Shown: positions 38,401-46,794 of the stretch, in pieces
Position numbering within the stretch: the stretch's first letter is position 1
Layout: every line of letters begins with the position of its first letter
Source of the DNA: Oscillospiraceae bacterium
GTDB taxonomy: Bacteria > Bacillota > Clostridia > Oscillospirales > SIG627
DNA: 64,000 bases
Direction: 5' to 3'
Assembly: GCA_015064635.1 (NCBI GenBank)
Contig: SVRV01000001.1
Location: 1-64,000 of the forward strand
Program-made: the position numbers and the translations under genes
The notes under the pieces: model-generated
What the model was told of the DNA's origin: nothing
Seen by the model: only the letters and a program-made list of their open reading frames with translations
Database searches by the model: none

Positions 38401-39772
38401 AGTAAGTGATCTCACCGGACTTTTCGCCTGCCATGAATACATAGCCGCCCTTTTCACCGTTTGAAACGTACCAAAGACCTGCATCTATAACAGTTGTAGC
38501 GTCAAGAGCTGACTTTGCGCCCTTTGTGCCGGTGATGATGTCATATGACTGGATTGTATATACCTTGCCTTCCTCGAGACCGTCAACTGTACCTGCAAGA
38601 GTTACACCGAGGTTCTCGTGGTTGGGAAGAGCGGGTTCAGCTGTAACTGTAACAGTACATGTTGCACTCTTATCGTTAACTGTCTTAACTGTGATAGTAG
38701 CAGTACCTGCACTTACAGCTGTAACGAGACCGTTATTAACTGTTACTGCAGCATCATTGCTTGACCATTTAACAGTCTTTACAGTTGTGTTTTCGGGAAG
38801 TACTGTTGCTGTAAGCTGGTATGTGTCGCCTACGCTGAGGTTAAGTGTTGTCTTGTTGAGAGATACACTTGCTGCTTCAACGTCAGCTGCTGCATACTTA
38901 AGTGTGTAACCAAGAGTATTTACACCCTTGTTAAGCTTGATTGTTGCGGGGAGGTTCTTATCGCCGTAAAGGTTTGTACCGTCTGTCCAATTAGCCCAAG
39001 GCTGGAAGCCGATACCTACGATATAACCGTTTGAAGCTGTAAGAGCTGCGGGAGCTGAAATAGCGAGTGAGCCGCTATCAACACCTGCGATAGGAGTTGT
39101 GATAGCTGTGGGCTCTGTGTCACCGGGATTCTTTACATAGAATGTAAATGTACCGGAGAGGTTGGCTGCGCTGTAACCTGTTGCATACGCTGTGGGGAAT
39201 GCTACTGTAACATTCCATGATGTAAATGCGTTTGCGGGGATTACCTGATTCTTTGTAAAGCCGTAAAGGAGCTCTGTCATTGAAAGAGACGCCTTCTGTG
39301 CTGTTGTTGTACCAAGAACAACTGATACACCGTTTTCATCAACGGTAATAGGACCTGTTGTCTTGTATGAACCGTTGTCGCCTCTTGTCCAGAGACCTGT
39401 TGTAAGTCCCTTGGTGCTTCTATCGCCTGCTACTGCAAGAGCAACGTTGTTTGTTGTATCCCAGTATGATACTTGTCCGGACTCTGCGCCCTTAACAAAT
39501 ACATACTCGGTTGTTGTGCCGTCTGAAACAGCCCAAATGCCGGCTCCAAGAGTATCGAAATCGGTATTCTTGTCAACCGACTGTGCTGTGCCTGTGGTGT
39601 TTGCAATGATGTCATAGGGTGCTGCTGTGTAAGACTTGCCAATGGTGAGACCTGCAAGCTTACCTTCTTCGGTAAGTCCGATGGCAGCAAACGACGAAAC
39701 TGCAAGCACTGCGCAAAGCATAAGAGCCATAACCGCTGTCAAGAGAAAGCGGTTTGCAATTCTTGATTTCAT
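32477..39772 (-). CDS. Giant secreted modular protein with Ig-like domain
   Basis: A 2431-residue exported protein with a Sec signal (MKSRIANRFLLTAVMALML...SSFA, cleavage near 30). Six large modules of roughly 300 residues can be followed by paired landmarks: a (F/Y)xYG(F/Y)-x5-(I/V)(I/V)P box and then GY(I/V)(V/I)G-x4-P(W/F/Y), near residues 250, 630, 943, 1280, 1836 and 2127. A Big_2 Ig-like domain lies at about 296-377 (SLNKTTLNLSVGDTYQLTAT). Three tandem repeats of about 85 residues with the EYKAA.ADWT pattern occupy about 1340-1570. A unique acidic C-terminal domain of about 140 residues follows. No SLH, LPxTG or membrane anchor is seen. GGAGGAAAC precedes the ATG. It lies behind three SLH genes, so a cell-surface or matrix role is likely; its ligand is unknown. 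Confidence 0.8.
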   Translation of the reverse strand: MKSRIANRFLLTAVMALMLCAVLAVSSFAAIGLTEEGKLAGLTIGKSYTAAPYDIIANTTGTAQSVDKNTDFDTLGAGIWAVSDGTTTEYVFVKGAESGQVSYWDTTNNVALAVAGDRSTKGLTTGLWTRGDNGSYKTTGPITVDENGVSVVLGTTTAQKASLSMTELLYGFTKNQVIPANAFTSWNVTVAFPTAYATGYSAANLSGTFTFYVKNPGDTEPTAITTPIAGVDSGSLAISAPAALTASNGYIVGIGFQPWANWTDGTNLYGDKNLPATIKLNKGVNTLGYTLKYAAADVEAASVSLNKTTLNLSVGDTYQLTATVLPENTTVKTVKWSSNDAAVTVNNGLVTAVSAGTATITVKTVNDKSATCTVTVTAEPALPNHENLGVTLAGTVDGLEEGKVYTIQSYDIITGTKGAKSALDATTVIDAGLWYVSNGEKGGYVFMAGEKSGEITYWDIANNKPFNINNTTSTAPVAGQWTRSADGAYVTITTYSNGQGTDQSVCLHFNKDKFLNKAEGATNYAGSTPKTGADNKLQESVIYYGFTAEQVVPASMVQDLTVRSMTTRTGACSYNTGKTSADHKGTFTFYVYNPVTGETTTYDVDTVGEQKVFTAPAAMASNEDGYVIGFAFAPFAKSADDLLVCASTDLNAANGYAHFGLNAGVNKLTLKASTLPAPKGLEVVDNKISGLKDGSYYQYAPVTLATGGVLTVGTPVALDGAATPMGLFVVRETNAAATNYTAWSDMLYIAGTSLNNILHTEQKTGTGGSNNGRVMDVPVLVNIGGPTTANVKVNTFNTGKWSGFSIGHGLQVSYGFTPLIMGGTSCYLYTEIANYLDSTDATVKAEKQAQAQEISSGVYFSYGYEPDEIIAMKDWASYQFKVTKRQGGLAVTAGALKTRVTLFVADLEGNVEERVALYDTVYDGSGKTITIKQEDFADNSGYIVGMKIQPYFAPEGTVLTPSSKTAVDYNLILMENTYKVVLPKQPKPTGLYIENGVVKGLNASKTYAWAYQYVDSQSASTTLPAGTTEISGKTGLLSIMIAGDNITTANSDPILFYVPGSANDRATIGQITADKPAFKTSSEWIPGTWTGSYLSWHDQTTGAYSFLDQTAGVAAGDAEKLWLYQNTKEQAQARLDADADKSAADGVPSAWTNNNVTSKPSRLQAVIDSHYAAADYAETLEANKAAHQQKIASAFETRYIAYAYDETEIIPVSQLIEMSFTHKSRQTDFTFTATPKTVFYVMDLDGTVTEYETMGLAIENKVGVWNKTTVDVQSIENWPTEGYVVGVKFYPYGEVEAESIVFSKTDMRVDASNIAYSFTQHHVCMGYYYDPYTSYVILAPAEAPTFEVSANANGEGYDVKITDYSSANVYEYKAAGEATWTTVTDGKFTVAETGTYTVKVSGDLLIGTAEADCVVEKLTPTAPTLEYAVNSADDFKVTIKNASALYTYEYKAAADADWTAVEGNSFVVAATGTYEVRATGEVWNGYATASIDVALATPEAPKVSVVPGEGADFTITIKNFSDLYTYEYKLDEEADWTAVPAGEKSFVIYVGGQYTIRAGGNVYDGYATTAFKAVEVPQAIKALEFDGTTLTGLDATLAYEFANVNYLGINDNWTAIPAGTEYTFVEPGLYLVRLAATGTEEASTGLVFNVLGKIADRGTIINLETKAYANGTNWDKNLRSLDVLKWTSYADKANPEFSVGRWSGWRVGDLPYWAQDWLTAIGSTNYVTHTDLGAKITAGTMSQEEVREFVSTFVFKYAYENTEIIPLTDLEAFKVRTGPRQGHLIAQGDVFTKFVFYIANDYGEVETRELLLKADYSAVATKTTHTISAADFEDVNGYIVAIDVYPFGYIPETTTFKVSGTTGQDYEAKFLDYQVKLPRIDAPTTLTFNEKTQLVEGFDVDAEYYYAPYTVNGVGEKKYHTGETLSLETGLWGIGLVSDDPEFADSLPYLVFVRGDEEARKTLGTDRGDGYFVASSGTSDFVQGSFTGNGAATHSSFGTNGLSTLGGHVTGTHAGNLAAAIAAEDEAAEAAARKAIEDVAATVLFRYAYANDEVIPSNELLNFKFELQKRMGSLNLGAGVTAKVTFYVIEADGSIGEYVWEEATSTTSKTVHDIDVQSIEGWPMDGYVVAIDINPWTKVNGDNVVVLDANKYNTMAQFNLTGYVIKLQPAAPELYTFDAPVGGLGEIAGLNSNMEYEYKVWDEDAQDYVGEWTKLPTNITSYRIKADKYYIRVAESRNFTVSDAVEIEVKQSNEARESLQNETKKIHLPNDFIELKANYEIDAKSKIWIARLALDNIKAVAPDSTLTIIGDGFKYVAVASDISTEKAIHYYNLAMTFNGDSRHDTTYEEIVKLAGDDYVTEFFTESVDGVPFEDAELYIYVGTKYDGQEVELRTYNERIGKLRKAESATVENGWVMFKTFGETYVIISTEE

Positions 39773-39852
39773 AATGTTTCCTCCATATTTTTGTTGGAAT
39801 TAAACTTCAAATACTGTTAATTCTTGTACCTCTTTTTACATCTTCTTCACTC

Positions 39853-39893
39853 ACACTCCCGCCACAGGGAAGGCGTTCCGCCTTCGCCCGTGA
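39853..39893 (-). promoter_or_regulatory. GC-rich nested hairpin before the giant protein gene
   Basis: A core GAAGGCG-TTC-CGCCTTC (39869-39885), nested in outer CTCAC/GTGAG arms, lies in the 180-bp gap between the SLH gene ending at 39953 and this gene. On the minus strand the loop is GAA, as in the mini-hairpin arrays. There is no U tract. It could be a weak terminator, an mRNA-processing site or a solitary array unit. A poor TTGACG...TATGAA promoter lies upstream. Confidence 0.5.
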
Positions 39894-39952
39894 GGAATGT
39901 ATTTAGGAAGTTTCAATTCATATGTATAAAGAGGTTTTCGTCAAGTAGGTTA

Positions 39953-42900
39953 TTATTCGTCGATTTCTTCTGCAATAATAAGCTTGTTTTCTTCTGCATC
40001 GTACTCTACCCAATCAATAAGAACATAAGCAATCATAGTATTCTCATCTTCTGTGTATGTACCGATTGTTGCTGTAAGCTTTGCGGGTGTAAAGCCAACA
40101 GTTTCTTCATTATCTTCGTTATACTGTGCGATTGTGTCGTATACAGCAACGAGGTCTTCAAATGTAATAGCCTTGATTGTAGCTGTTTCTCTGTCTGTTA
40201 CTGCTACAATTTTAACAGTATCGTCAATCTTCATGCCTTCGCCGAAGCTTGTTGTAAAGACTACCTTCTTATCAACGTAGATATCGCTGACAACTTCGTT
40301 TGTCTTAAGTGCTTCGCAGTTTAATGTAGTTACTTCAACGTAATCCTTTTCAACTGCATCCCATGCATAAATCTTGTTCTTTTCAGCCTTGAGTGCTGCC
40401 GCATACTCAAGAGACTTGTTGATACCTTCAAGAGGATCGAATGTCGAAAGAGTTATGAATGAATAGCTTGCGTATATCTCTCCATCTTCAGCAACTGCTT
40501 CTGTGTCGAGGATTGCATAGAGATGCTCACGTGCATCCTTTCTCCAGTCGCTCTTGACTGTACTTGTACCACCAAGCTTCGAATCAAGAACGAGAGTTCC
40601 AAGCTCATAGAGACCTGTTTCTTCATCATATGTAAGGTAGATATCACTTCTTACAAATGTTGGTTCAAAGTCAGCGGGGATTTCGCTTCCTCTGTAATAA
40701 TCAATGTGCTCATGAACACCGGTTGTATCCTTTGTGTAAGGATAGTACATAAGTGAGTTAGCACCGAGAATAATCTTAGACTGAACAGTTACACCGTTAT
40801 TTCTGATTGAAATGATACCGGTTGACTGGTCAATTGAAATCACGTTCTTCTCATCTGCGGGAACTACCATCTCAATAACATCGCCTGTTGTAGCATCTGT
40901 CATTGTATCATTATCTGTGTAAAGTGTGTAGTAACCGTTGGAGTCGATTGAGTATGTAACAAGCTTGTTTACATACATAACACGGTTGATACCGTTATCG
41001 TTAACAACAGATGCTCTGTAGGGTGAACCATCCTGAGCGATTGTCTCTGCTGAGAACTTATCAATTGCGAAATCAGGGTTAAGGTTTACGAGAATTGTTC
41101 TGCCATTGATAACAAGGTATGCAGGGTAGAATATTTCGTGTTCCTTAGTTGCTTCGTTGATCTGAGGCTCTGTGGGCTCTGTTACATAGAGAAGGAGCGC
41201 CTTGTTGTAACCGTTGCCGGCATCGCCTGCTTCTTCAGCTGAAATGGGCTCCATCCAAATAATCTTGTCTTCGATGGTCCAGTACTTAGCGTAATTGTAG
41301 TTACCTGAAGCACCGATACCGATGAGGGGATCCATTGCTTTATTGAAGTTTGAGAACATTGTAGGAGCATATGAGTCAGAATCCCATACTCTCCAGTCTG
41401 TATAGTCGCCGCCGAGTGTTCTGCCGTTGTCAAGTGTGTACTTGAGGTTTGTGGCATCATACTTTACGCAGTATCCTGTTTCGATCAAAGCTTCAGCTGT
41501 AACTGTGAATGTATCACCAAGCTGATAACCCTGGATAATCATACCTTCTTCAAGGGGTGACATAACAGCTACATTTTCCTTGGGGAATACGAGGTCAAGA
41601 CCTTCGTAAAGCACTGTACCTGTTGCGGGATCCTTATAATCGGGAACAGGTCTCCAAGTTGCATTCTGATTTGCATGGAGATATTCAAGCTCGATTGTCT
41701 TGGATGTTATCTTCTTAACTCTGAAGAGTTCCTTGAACTCGATAATGAAGTAATCGAACCATCCGTCAGAATCAGCATCAATAGCGTTTTGGATCTTGTG
41801 GTATCCCTGTGTGAAAGAGAATGTTGATTCATTCCATCTGGTGTGAGCTGTGTTCCATGAGTAAAGAATCTTAAACTCGTTTACAATCTTTCCTGTGCCG
41901 TCAACGTGAGGGTTGGTAGCAAGAACAAAATCTTCGAAGTATGTAAGTCTTCTAAGGTTAAGGAAGCGCTCATTGTAGTAGTTTACACCTTCGATCTTAA
42001 CACCATATTTTGCAAACTTTGAGCCGCCGCTTGTGAAGTACTCAACGCCGTCGGTACTTGCATATCCACTGGTGATATCGTTCTTACGTGTACCCTTGAG
42101 TGAGCATGAAATGTACTTGTCACCCTGAGCAATGATGTCGATGTAGAGGATAAGGAGGTCATCGGAAGAACCAATGTATGAGCTAAGTCCGATATCCTCA
42201 AGGTTGATAAGCTTATCTTCTGTTGTTTCGTCATCATATGTGAGACGAACAAGGATTGTACCTTCGTCTTCTGTCTTCTTACCCTGAATATTCTTTTCAA
42301 GGTCAATAAATCCATAGTTCTCTGTACCGATGATCTGAGCTGAAATTTCCTTAACACCCCAAATAGCATCCTTAACGCTTGTAACGGGCTTAAGTGTTAC
42401 TGCTCCGATGTTGGAAAGAGGACCGTCAGCTGCTTCAATCTCCTGGTAAAGAGGCTTATCAAGAGAGTTGTAAACAAGCTGAACTATCTGTGCACGTGTA
42501 AGTGCTGTGTCACCGGTGATGCCTTCAAGACCTTCACCGAGTTTGAGTTCGATAAGACCCTTGGTTCTAACGTCAACAGGCCACAAATCTGATTTGAAAT
42601 CTGTGTAGCCGAGCATTGCGCAAACCATCTTAAGTGCTTCATCGTATGTGATGTTGCCTTCGGGCTTGAATGTTCCGTCTTCATAACCGCCAACAATGTT
42701 CTTGCCGGCGCACCATGAGATGTATCCCTTAGCCCAGCTGTTTTTAGGAACATCGGGGAAAGTTAATGTGCCTTCGCCTGCGTCTGTGTAAGTTGTGTAA
42801 GTAACAAATACGATCTTTGCCATCTCATCACGTCTTACAAGATTATCAGGTCTGAAGGTTCCGTCCTCGTATCCACCAAGGATACCGAGGTTGGTCATTG

Positions 42901-43027
42901 TGCTAATGGCGCTTGCGTGAACGTTATCACTTGCTACGTCAGGAAATGCAGCTGACACCGCAGAAAGTGAGCAAACTATCATCACCACAGCAAAAACGAC
43001 CGCTAAGTAACGCATACATGTTTTCAT
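39953..43027 (-). CDS. SLH-domain surface protein (S-layer paralogue A)
   Basis: A 1024-residue exported protein with signal peptide MKTCMRYLAVVFAVVMIV...VSA. Three N-terminal SLH repeats lie at about 28-195: FPDVASDNVHASAISTMTNLGILGGYEDG, then FPDVPKNSWAKGYISWCAGKNIVGGYEDG, then a divergent WPVDVRTKGLIELKLGEGLEG...LTRAQIVQLVYNSL. SLH repeats bind pyruvylated wall polymer, anchoring the protein. The remaining 830 residues are beta-rich and acidic without a recognised domain, and would form the exposed lattice or adhesin part. It lies 63 bp after the next paralogue, with the shared ribosome site TTTAGGAGGTTTTC. Similar composition and length to its two neighbours show tandem duplication and divergence. 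Confidence 0.88.
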   Translation of the reverse strand: MKTCMRYLAVVFAVVMIVCSLSAVSAAFPDVASDNVHASAISTMTNLGILGGYEDGTFRPDNLVRRDEMAKIVFVTYTTYTDAGEGTLTFPDVPKNSWAKGYISWCAGKNIVGGYEDGTFKPEGNITYDEALKMVCAMLGYTDFKSDLWPVDVRTKGLIELKLGEGLEGITGDTALTRAQIVQLVYNSLDKPLYQEIEAADGPLSNIGAVTLKPVTSVKDAIWGVKEISAQIIGTENYGFIDLEKNIQGKKTEDEGTILVRLTYDDETTEDKLINLEDIGLSSYIGSSDDLLILYIDIIAQGDKYISCSLKGTRKNDITSGYASTDGVEYFTSGGSKFAKYGVKIEGVNYYNERFLNLRRLTYFEDFVLATNPHVDGTGKIVNEFKILYSWNTAHTRWNESTFSFTQGYHKIQNAIDADSDGWFDYFIIEFKELFRVKKITSKTIELEYLHANQNATWRPVPDYKDPATGTVLYEGLDLVFPKENVAVMSPLEEGMIIQGYQLGDTFTVTAEALIETGYCVKYDATNLKYTLDNGRTLGGDYTDWRVWDSDSYAPTMFSNFNKAMDPLIGIGASGNYNYAKYWTIEDKIIWMEPISAEEAGDAGNGYNKALLLYVTEPTEPQINEATKEHEIFYPAYLVINGRTILVNLNPDFAIDKFSAETIAQDGSPYRASVVNDNGINRVMYVNKLVTYSIDSNGYYTLYTDNDTMTDATTGDVIEMVVPADEKNVISIDQSTGIISIRNNGVTVQSKIILGANSLMYYPYTKDTTGVHEHIDYYRGSEIPADFEPTFVRSDIYLTYDEETGLYELGTLVLDSKLGGTSTVKSDWRKDAREHLYAILDTEAVAEDGEIYASYSFITLSTFDPLEGINKSLEYAAALKAEKNKIYAWDAVEKDYVEVTTLNCEALKTNEVVSDIYVDKKVVFTTSFGEGMKIDDTVKIVAVTDRETATIKAITFEDLVAVYDTIAQYNEDNEETVGFTPAKLTATIGTYTEDENTMIAYVLIDWVEYDAEENKLIIAEEIDE

Positions 43028-43090
43028 AGCGAAAACCTCCTAAAATCTTTATGCCGTTTTTGTTTATTTACTTATTTGCTGACTTTGATA

Positions 43091-45871
43091 TCAGCCTGCA
43101 AAGGAATTAAAGAGTGTTCTTGTGTTGTAAGCAGGATCTCCTGAAGAATTGTATACAACCTGCTCAATGATAACAACGGAAGCTATTTCCTCACCATTAT
43201 CATCAAGTGAAGTACCGATTATAACTCTTGTTGTAAGTTCGCCTTCTTCTGCTATGTCAAGAGATGTCTGGATACCCTCTACCGTAAGAGTCACAAATGA
43301 TGTTGCTGTACCGCCAAGACACCAAATGCTTGCATCGGGAGCAATCTTAATACCGTCTGCATACTTGCTGCCTGCTTCGGTGATGATGCATCCGTTGATG
43401 AGGTCATCAAAAGTATACATACCAATTGAAGTTACACCAAGTTCCTCAAGAGTTGACTTGGAAATCTGAACATAGTTCTTGGTTTCCTCATCCCAAGCAT
43501 AGAGTGAACCCTGCTTAGCATTTGTAGCGCCTTCCTTAGCGGTAAGCTCTGTGTTAACACTTTCTACAAGGTTTCCACCGTTGTAGATAGGTCTCATAAA
43601 GTATGAATAGTTAAGATTCTTGCTATCCTCTGCCATTACCTGGTTAGAGTTCTGGTAGCAATAGAAAATCTGACGTGCATCTGTTCTGAAGTCAGCGGTA
43701 GCATCCTTCTGATACTCAATAGATTTTCCGTCAACCATAGTAAATGCAATCTCAATGAATATTTCATCTTCGTCTGCCTTCGCATATATAGGACTTGTAG
43801 TTGTCATCTTTGCGAAGTTTTCAGGAAGAGTTGTAGCTGTGTAAGCGCCAAGGTATGTATACTTGCCTGTTGTTTCCTTCTGATAAGTGTAGTAGATTAC
43901 TGCAGTATCAGCGAAAACTGCTCTGTTTGTAAGAAGTATGCCTTCAGCATTATAGAGCTTGTAGATACCTGTCTTCTTATCATATTCAACAGTTGTACCT
44001 GCAGGATATACTATGTAATCCTCTGTTTCAGGCGCTGTAGTGAATGTGTAGAAGCCGTCTTCATCTACAGTGTAAGTAACAAGAATGTTGCGGTTGAGTA
44101 TGTACTTGCCTATACCTTCAACTGCATCAACACCGTTGTTGGTATAAACCTTACCATACTCTGCAAGGATAGCATCTTCATTATCCGCGATACCAAGCTC
44201 GTCGATTGTATCGTCAGGATTGAGATCTACTGTCTTTTCCTTGCCGTCGATTGTAACAACAGCAGTGTAAAGAGTTTCATTATCCTTTGTTATTTCGTTA
44301 AATACATTCTTTTCGGGTGCATTAATATACGAAAGAACTGCGAACTGAAGTTCTGAATCATTTACAATTGTATCAGATCCGAATACCTTACCGTCGTAAA
44401 TGTAATAATTATACGCGGTAGTTTCACCCTTATCGTTAAGCTCCATAACATCTTCATAAATCATGCGAATGCTATTGGGAACGAATACTTCCTTGTTGAT
44501 CTGAACTTCGCCTACATCAGCAAGCGTAAGCTTTGTTCCGCTGTACTTAGCAGCAGCCGCTGTTACGGGAGCGACAACCTTTTCAACGTAAAGGTCATTG
44601 TAAATGAATTTACCGACAAATACGTCTTCTTCCTCAAGCACACCACTTGAAAGAACTATGTTTTCGTTCTTAATTGCGAAAGTTGTGTTCGGGTCTCCGT
44701 AGAGCGCAATTCTAGTTTCCTTGTCTGTCTTGCCGGTAACTACAAATGCTGCAAGATAATCCCAGTAAACTATATCAAACTTTCCATCCTCGTCGAGGTC
44801 ATAAGCGATTGATGTATAGAGTGAATCCTCGGCCGGAACCTGTTCACTTGTCAAAGGAGAATAAACGATGTTGCCTCTAACGTCAACTGAAATAACACGA
44901 GCATCATCGTCGATTTCTTCATCACCGACAATCACCTTATCTTCTTTTTCGTTATAAACAATAGCTACCTCTTCTTCTGCAGCTACAACAAGAGATGAAG
45001 CAATGATAGATTCTGTATCAAACCCCTGCTTTGCATCATAGATAAGTTTTACGTTTGCAAAGAGAATGTCTGTAAGCTCGTTAGCATACTCGCTGAGTCC
45101 AAGCTCTTCAAGTGAGAACTCGCCAAGTCCATCAAGGGTAACATCCTTATCCTCGATGTTCATACCGATTCCATCAACAGCGGTAATGCGAGTGTACACC
45201 TCACCGAAGTTCCATGTATCAACCGCAAGAGTCTTGGGAACAGAAACAGGGAACAAAAACTCTGTGCCGGGTAATTTCTGTTCAATGGTCTTTGTCTCAT
45301 TCATAGGTGCAAAGAGTGCATTGTATACAATTTGAGCAACCTGTGCTCTTGTAACATAGTCACCGCCTGCAACTCCGGTAATGTTTTCACCGAGATTAAG
45401 GTCTGTGAGAGTCTTCATTCTGACATCAACGGGCCAGAACTTTGAATCCCAGTCTGTGTAACCGAGGGCACCTGCAACCATCTTGAGTGCCTGGTCATAT
45501 GTAACGTTGTCGTCGGGTCCGAAATTGCCGTCACCGTAACCGCCAACAATACCCTTTGACGAACACCACGAAATGTAGCCGGCAGCCCAGTTATCCCCAG
45601 GAACATCCTTAAAGGTCGCTGCACCAGCACCAGCATCTGTAAATGTGGTGTAAAGTACGAAAATGATTTTCGCCATTTCGTCACGCTCTACCAGTTTCTC
45701 AGGCTTGAGCGAGCCGTCGTCATACCCTCCGAGGATACCGAGGTCAACGAGAAGTTGAAGTGCCTTATCGTTTTCCTTTTTTTCGGTTCCTGCTGCGGAG
45801 GCTGTGAGAGCTGCACCTGCTATCATAAGAATCGCAAGGAGCATGCTTAAAAAGCGTACGCTTGTTTTCAT
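43091..45871 (-). CDS. SLH-domain surface protein (S-layer paralogue B)
   Basis: A 926-residue exported protein with signal MKTSVRFLSMLLAILMIAGAAL and three SLH repeats (about 30-195): LLVDLGILGGYDDGSLKPE, then FKDVPGDNWAAGYISWCSSKGIVGGYGDG, then WPVDVRMKTLTDLNLGENITG...VTRAQVAQIVYNAL. Right after SLH-3 comes NETKTIEQKLPGTEFLFPV, nearly the same as in paralogue C. The mature part is acidic and beta-rich. The promoter and upstream 18-mer are shared with paralogue C. It probably heads a transcript that also includes paralogue A. Its role as an S-layer or surface-coat subunit is inferred from the SLH repeats, size and copy number. Confidence 0.9.
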   Translation of the reverse strand: MKTSVRFLSMLLAILMIAGAALTASAAGTEKKENDKALQLLVDLGILGGYDDGSLKPEKLVERDEMAKIIFVLYTTFTDAGAGAATFKDVPGDNWAAGYISWCSSKGIVGGYGDGNFGPDDNVTYDQALKMVAGALGYTDWDSKFWPVDVRMKTLTDLNLGENITGVAGGDYVTRAQVAQIVYNALFAPMNETKTIEQKLPGTEFLFPVSVPKTLAVDTWNFGEVYTRITAVDGIGMNIEDKDVTLDGLGEFSLEELGLSEYANELTDILFANVKLIYDAKQGFDTESIIASSLVVAAEEEVAIVYNEKEDKVIVGDEEIDDDARVISVDVRGNIVYSPLTSEQVPAEDSLYTSIAYDLDEDGKFDIVYWDYLAAFVVTGKTDKETRIALYGDPNTTFAIKNENIVLSSGVLEEEDVFVGKFIYNDLYVEKVVAPVTAAAAKYSGTKLTLADVGEVQINKEVFVPNSIRMIYEDVMELNDKGETTAYNYYIYDGKVFGSDTIVNDSELQFAVLSYINAPEKNVFNEITKDNETLYTAVVTIDGKEKTVDLNPDDTIDELGIADNEDAILAEYGKVYTNNGVDAVEGIGKYILNRNILVTYTVDEDGFYTFTTAPETEDYIVYPAGTTVEYDKKTGIYKLYNAEGILLTNRAVFADTAVIYYTYQKETTGKYTYLGAYTATTLPENFAKMTTTSPIYAKADEDEIFIEIAFTMVDGKSIEYQKDATADFRTDARQIFYCYQNSNQVMAEDSKNLNYSYFMRPIYNGGNLVESVNTELTAKEGATNAKQGSLYAWDEETKNYVQISKSTLEELGVTSIGMYTFDDLINGCIITEAGSKYADGIKIAPDASIWCLGGTATSFVTLTVEGIQTSLDIAEEGELTTRVIIGTSLDDNGEEIASVVIIEQVVYNSSGDPAYNTRTLFNSFAG

Positions 45872-45922
45872 ATTGAAAACCTCCTAAAAAATTTTGCCCA
45901 GTATTTATTTTTTGGCATTATT

Positions 45923-45951
45923 ATTCTATCATATGTGGTTAAAAAAAACAA
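45923..45951 (-). promoter_or_regulatory. Promoter of S-layer paralogue B
   Basis: TTGTTT (45946-45951), 17 bp, TAGAAT (45923-45928) on the minus strand, with the ribosome site AGGAGGTTTTC. Confidence 0.75.
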
Positions 45952-45965
45952 GAGTTTTTTTTGTT

Positions 45966-45983
45966 TGTAACACAACTGTAACA
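45966..45983 (-). promoter_or_regulatory. Conserved 18-mer upstream of S-layer paralogue B
   Basis: TGTAACACAACTGTAACA (plus-strand text) starts 14 bp upstream of the -35 box. It is identical in sequence and spacing to 49753-49770 in front of paralogue C. It contains two TGTAACA heptamers 11 bp apart, which suggests an operator. Confidence 0.7.
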
Positions 45984-46206
45984 CTTTGATGGATTTTTTA
46001 AAAATAAACTGTGCACAATGTACAATATAACTGGAAAATATTTGGCACAACTCGTATGTCGGTACCTTTTTTAACTGTTTTTCGTAAAAATTAACAACAA
46101 ATTTCCTGTTTTTAATAGTTGTTGCACTTCATAACTTTAAAAAGTGCAATTAAAACCGTTCATAATGTAAATAAGTCGCCTTTGCTAACACTCACAGTTT
46201 GATAGG

Positions 46207-46506
46207 TAGACTTGCTATAGCCGAAGGGAGCCGAACTCTTGTCGGTTTCAAGGGTGATTTTCGTCCCTATCTTCGTTACTTTCCCTTGTAATACATAGAG
46301 TATTACTTCGGAAAAGATGCCTTGATATGAACAAAAATTACCTCTTGAAACTTTCCTCGAACCGAGGAAAGTTGATTTTCGAGGATAAATTTTTCAGCGA
46401 AGTGTAGGAATACTATATGTATTCCAAGCGACAATGGAAAATTTAGACCAAAAAGGGCTTTGCTCGGCGATAATAGTTCGGCTCTCTTCGGCTATAGGCA
46501 ATTCTA
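46207..46506. repeat. 300-bp imperfect palindrome (MITE-like or structured-RNA element)
   Basis: The outer arms 46207-46245 and 46465-46506 are near-perfect inverted repeats (shared core CTATAGCCGAAG.GAGCCGAACT). Inner palindromes TAATACATAGAGTATTA (46289-46305) and GGAATACTATATGTATTCC (46407-46425) pair roughly with each other. The centre is a perfect 11-bp hairpin AACTTTCCTCG/CGAGGAAAGTT (46349-46373). There is no open reading frame. It lies in the 923-bp gap 45872-46794 between S-layer paralogues; the flanking 45990-46200 is plain AT-rich DNA. It could be a non-autonomous transposon remnant or a large structured RNA. Confidence 0.75.
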
Positions 46507-46533
46507 AAGCAATTTCCTACACAATAAAATAAA

Positions 46534-46592
46534 AGAAGAAAAGAGACGCTTCCTCGCATCCCTCAACACTTGGAGAACTTCTCTTTTCTTCT
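46534..46592. terminator. Second inverted repeat behind S-layer paralogue C
   Basis: AGAAGAAAAGAGA (46534-46546) pairs perfectly with TCTCTTTTCTTCT (46580-46592) across a 33-nt loop, followed on the minus strand by TTCTTTTATTTTATT. It may be a back-up terminator. The stretch 46600-46740 shows only a small TTTTAG-AAATTTTC-CTAAAA repeat. Confidence 0.5.
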
Positions 46593-46740
46593 CTTTTGGA
46601 GTTGACCCCATTAAATGCTCTTGTGGTCATTCCATGTCCGTTTTAGAAATTTTCCTAAAAGGCTCACCTTTAACTCATCACGCCGGAGGTTTTTCTTCTG
46701 CGTAAGATCTTCTACTTCTTTCGCTCTCGATTCTCCTGCC

Positions 46741-46771
46741 AAAAAAAGATGCTTCCCTTTCGGGAAGCACC
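46741..46771 (-). terminator. Terminator of S-layer paralogue C
   Basis: GGTGCTTCCC-GAAAG-GGAAGCATC followed by TTTTTTT on the minus strand, about 24 bp past the stop codon. Confidence 0.92.
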
Positions 46772-46794
46772 TTAATTAACTCATAATCTTTTGA

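Noticed and set aside
45868-46050. Small 60-residue minus-strand open frame in front of S-layer paralogue B
   Set aside because: It covers the promoter and the paralogue's own ribosome site and has no recognisable sequence or start signal.
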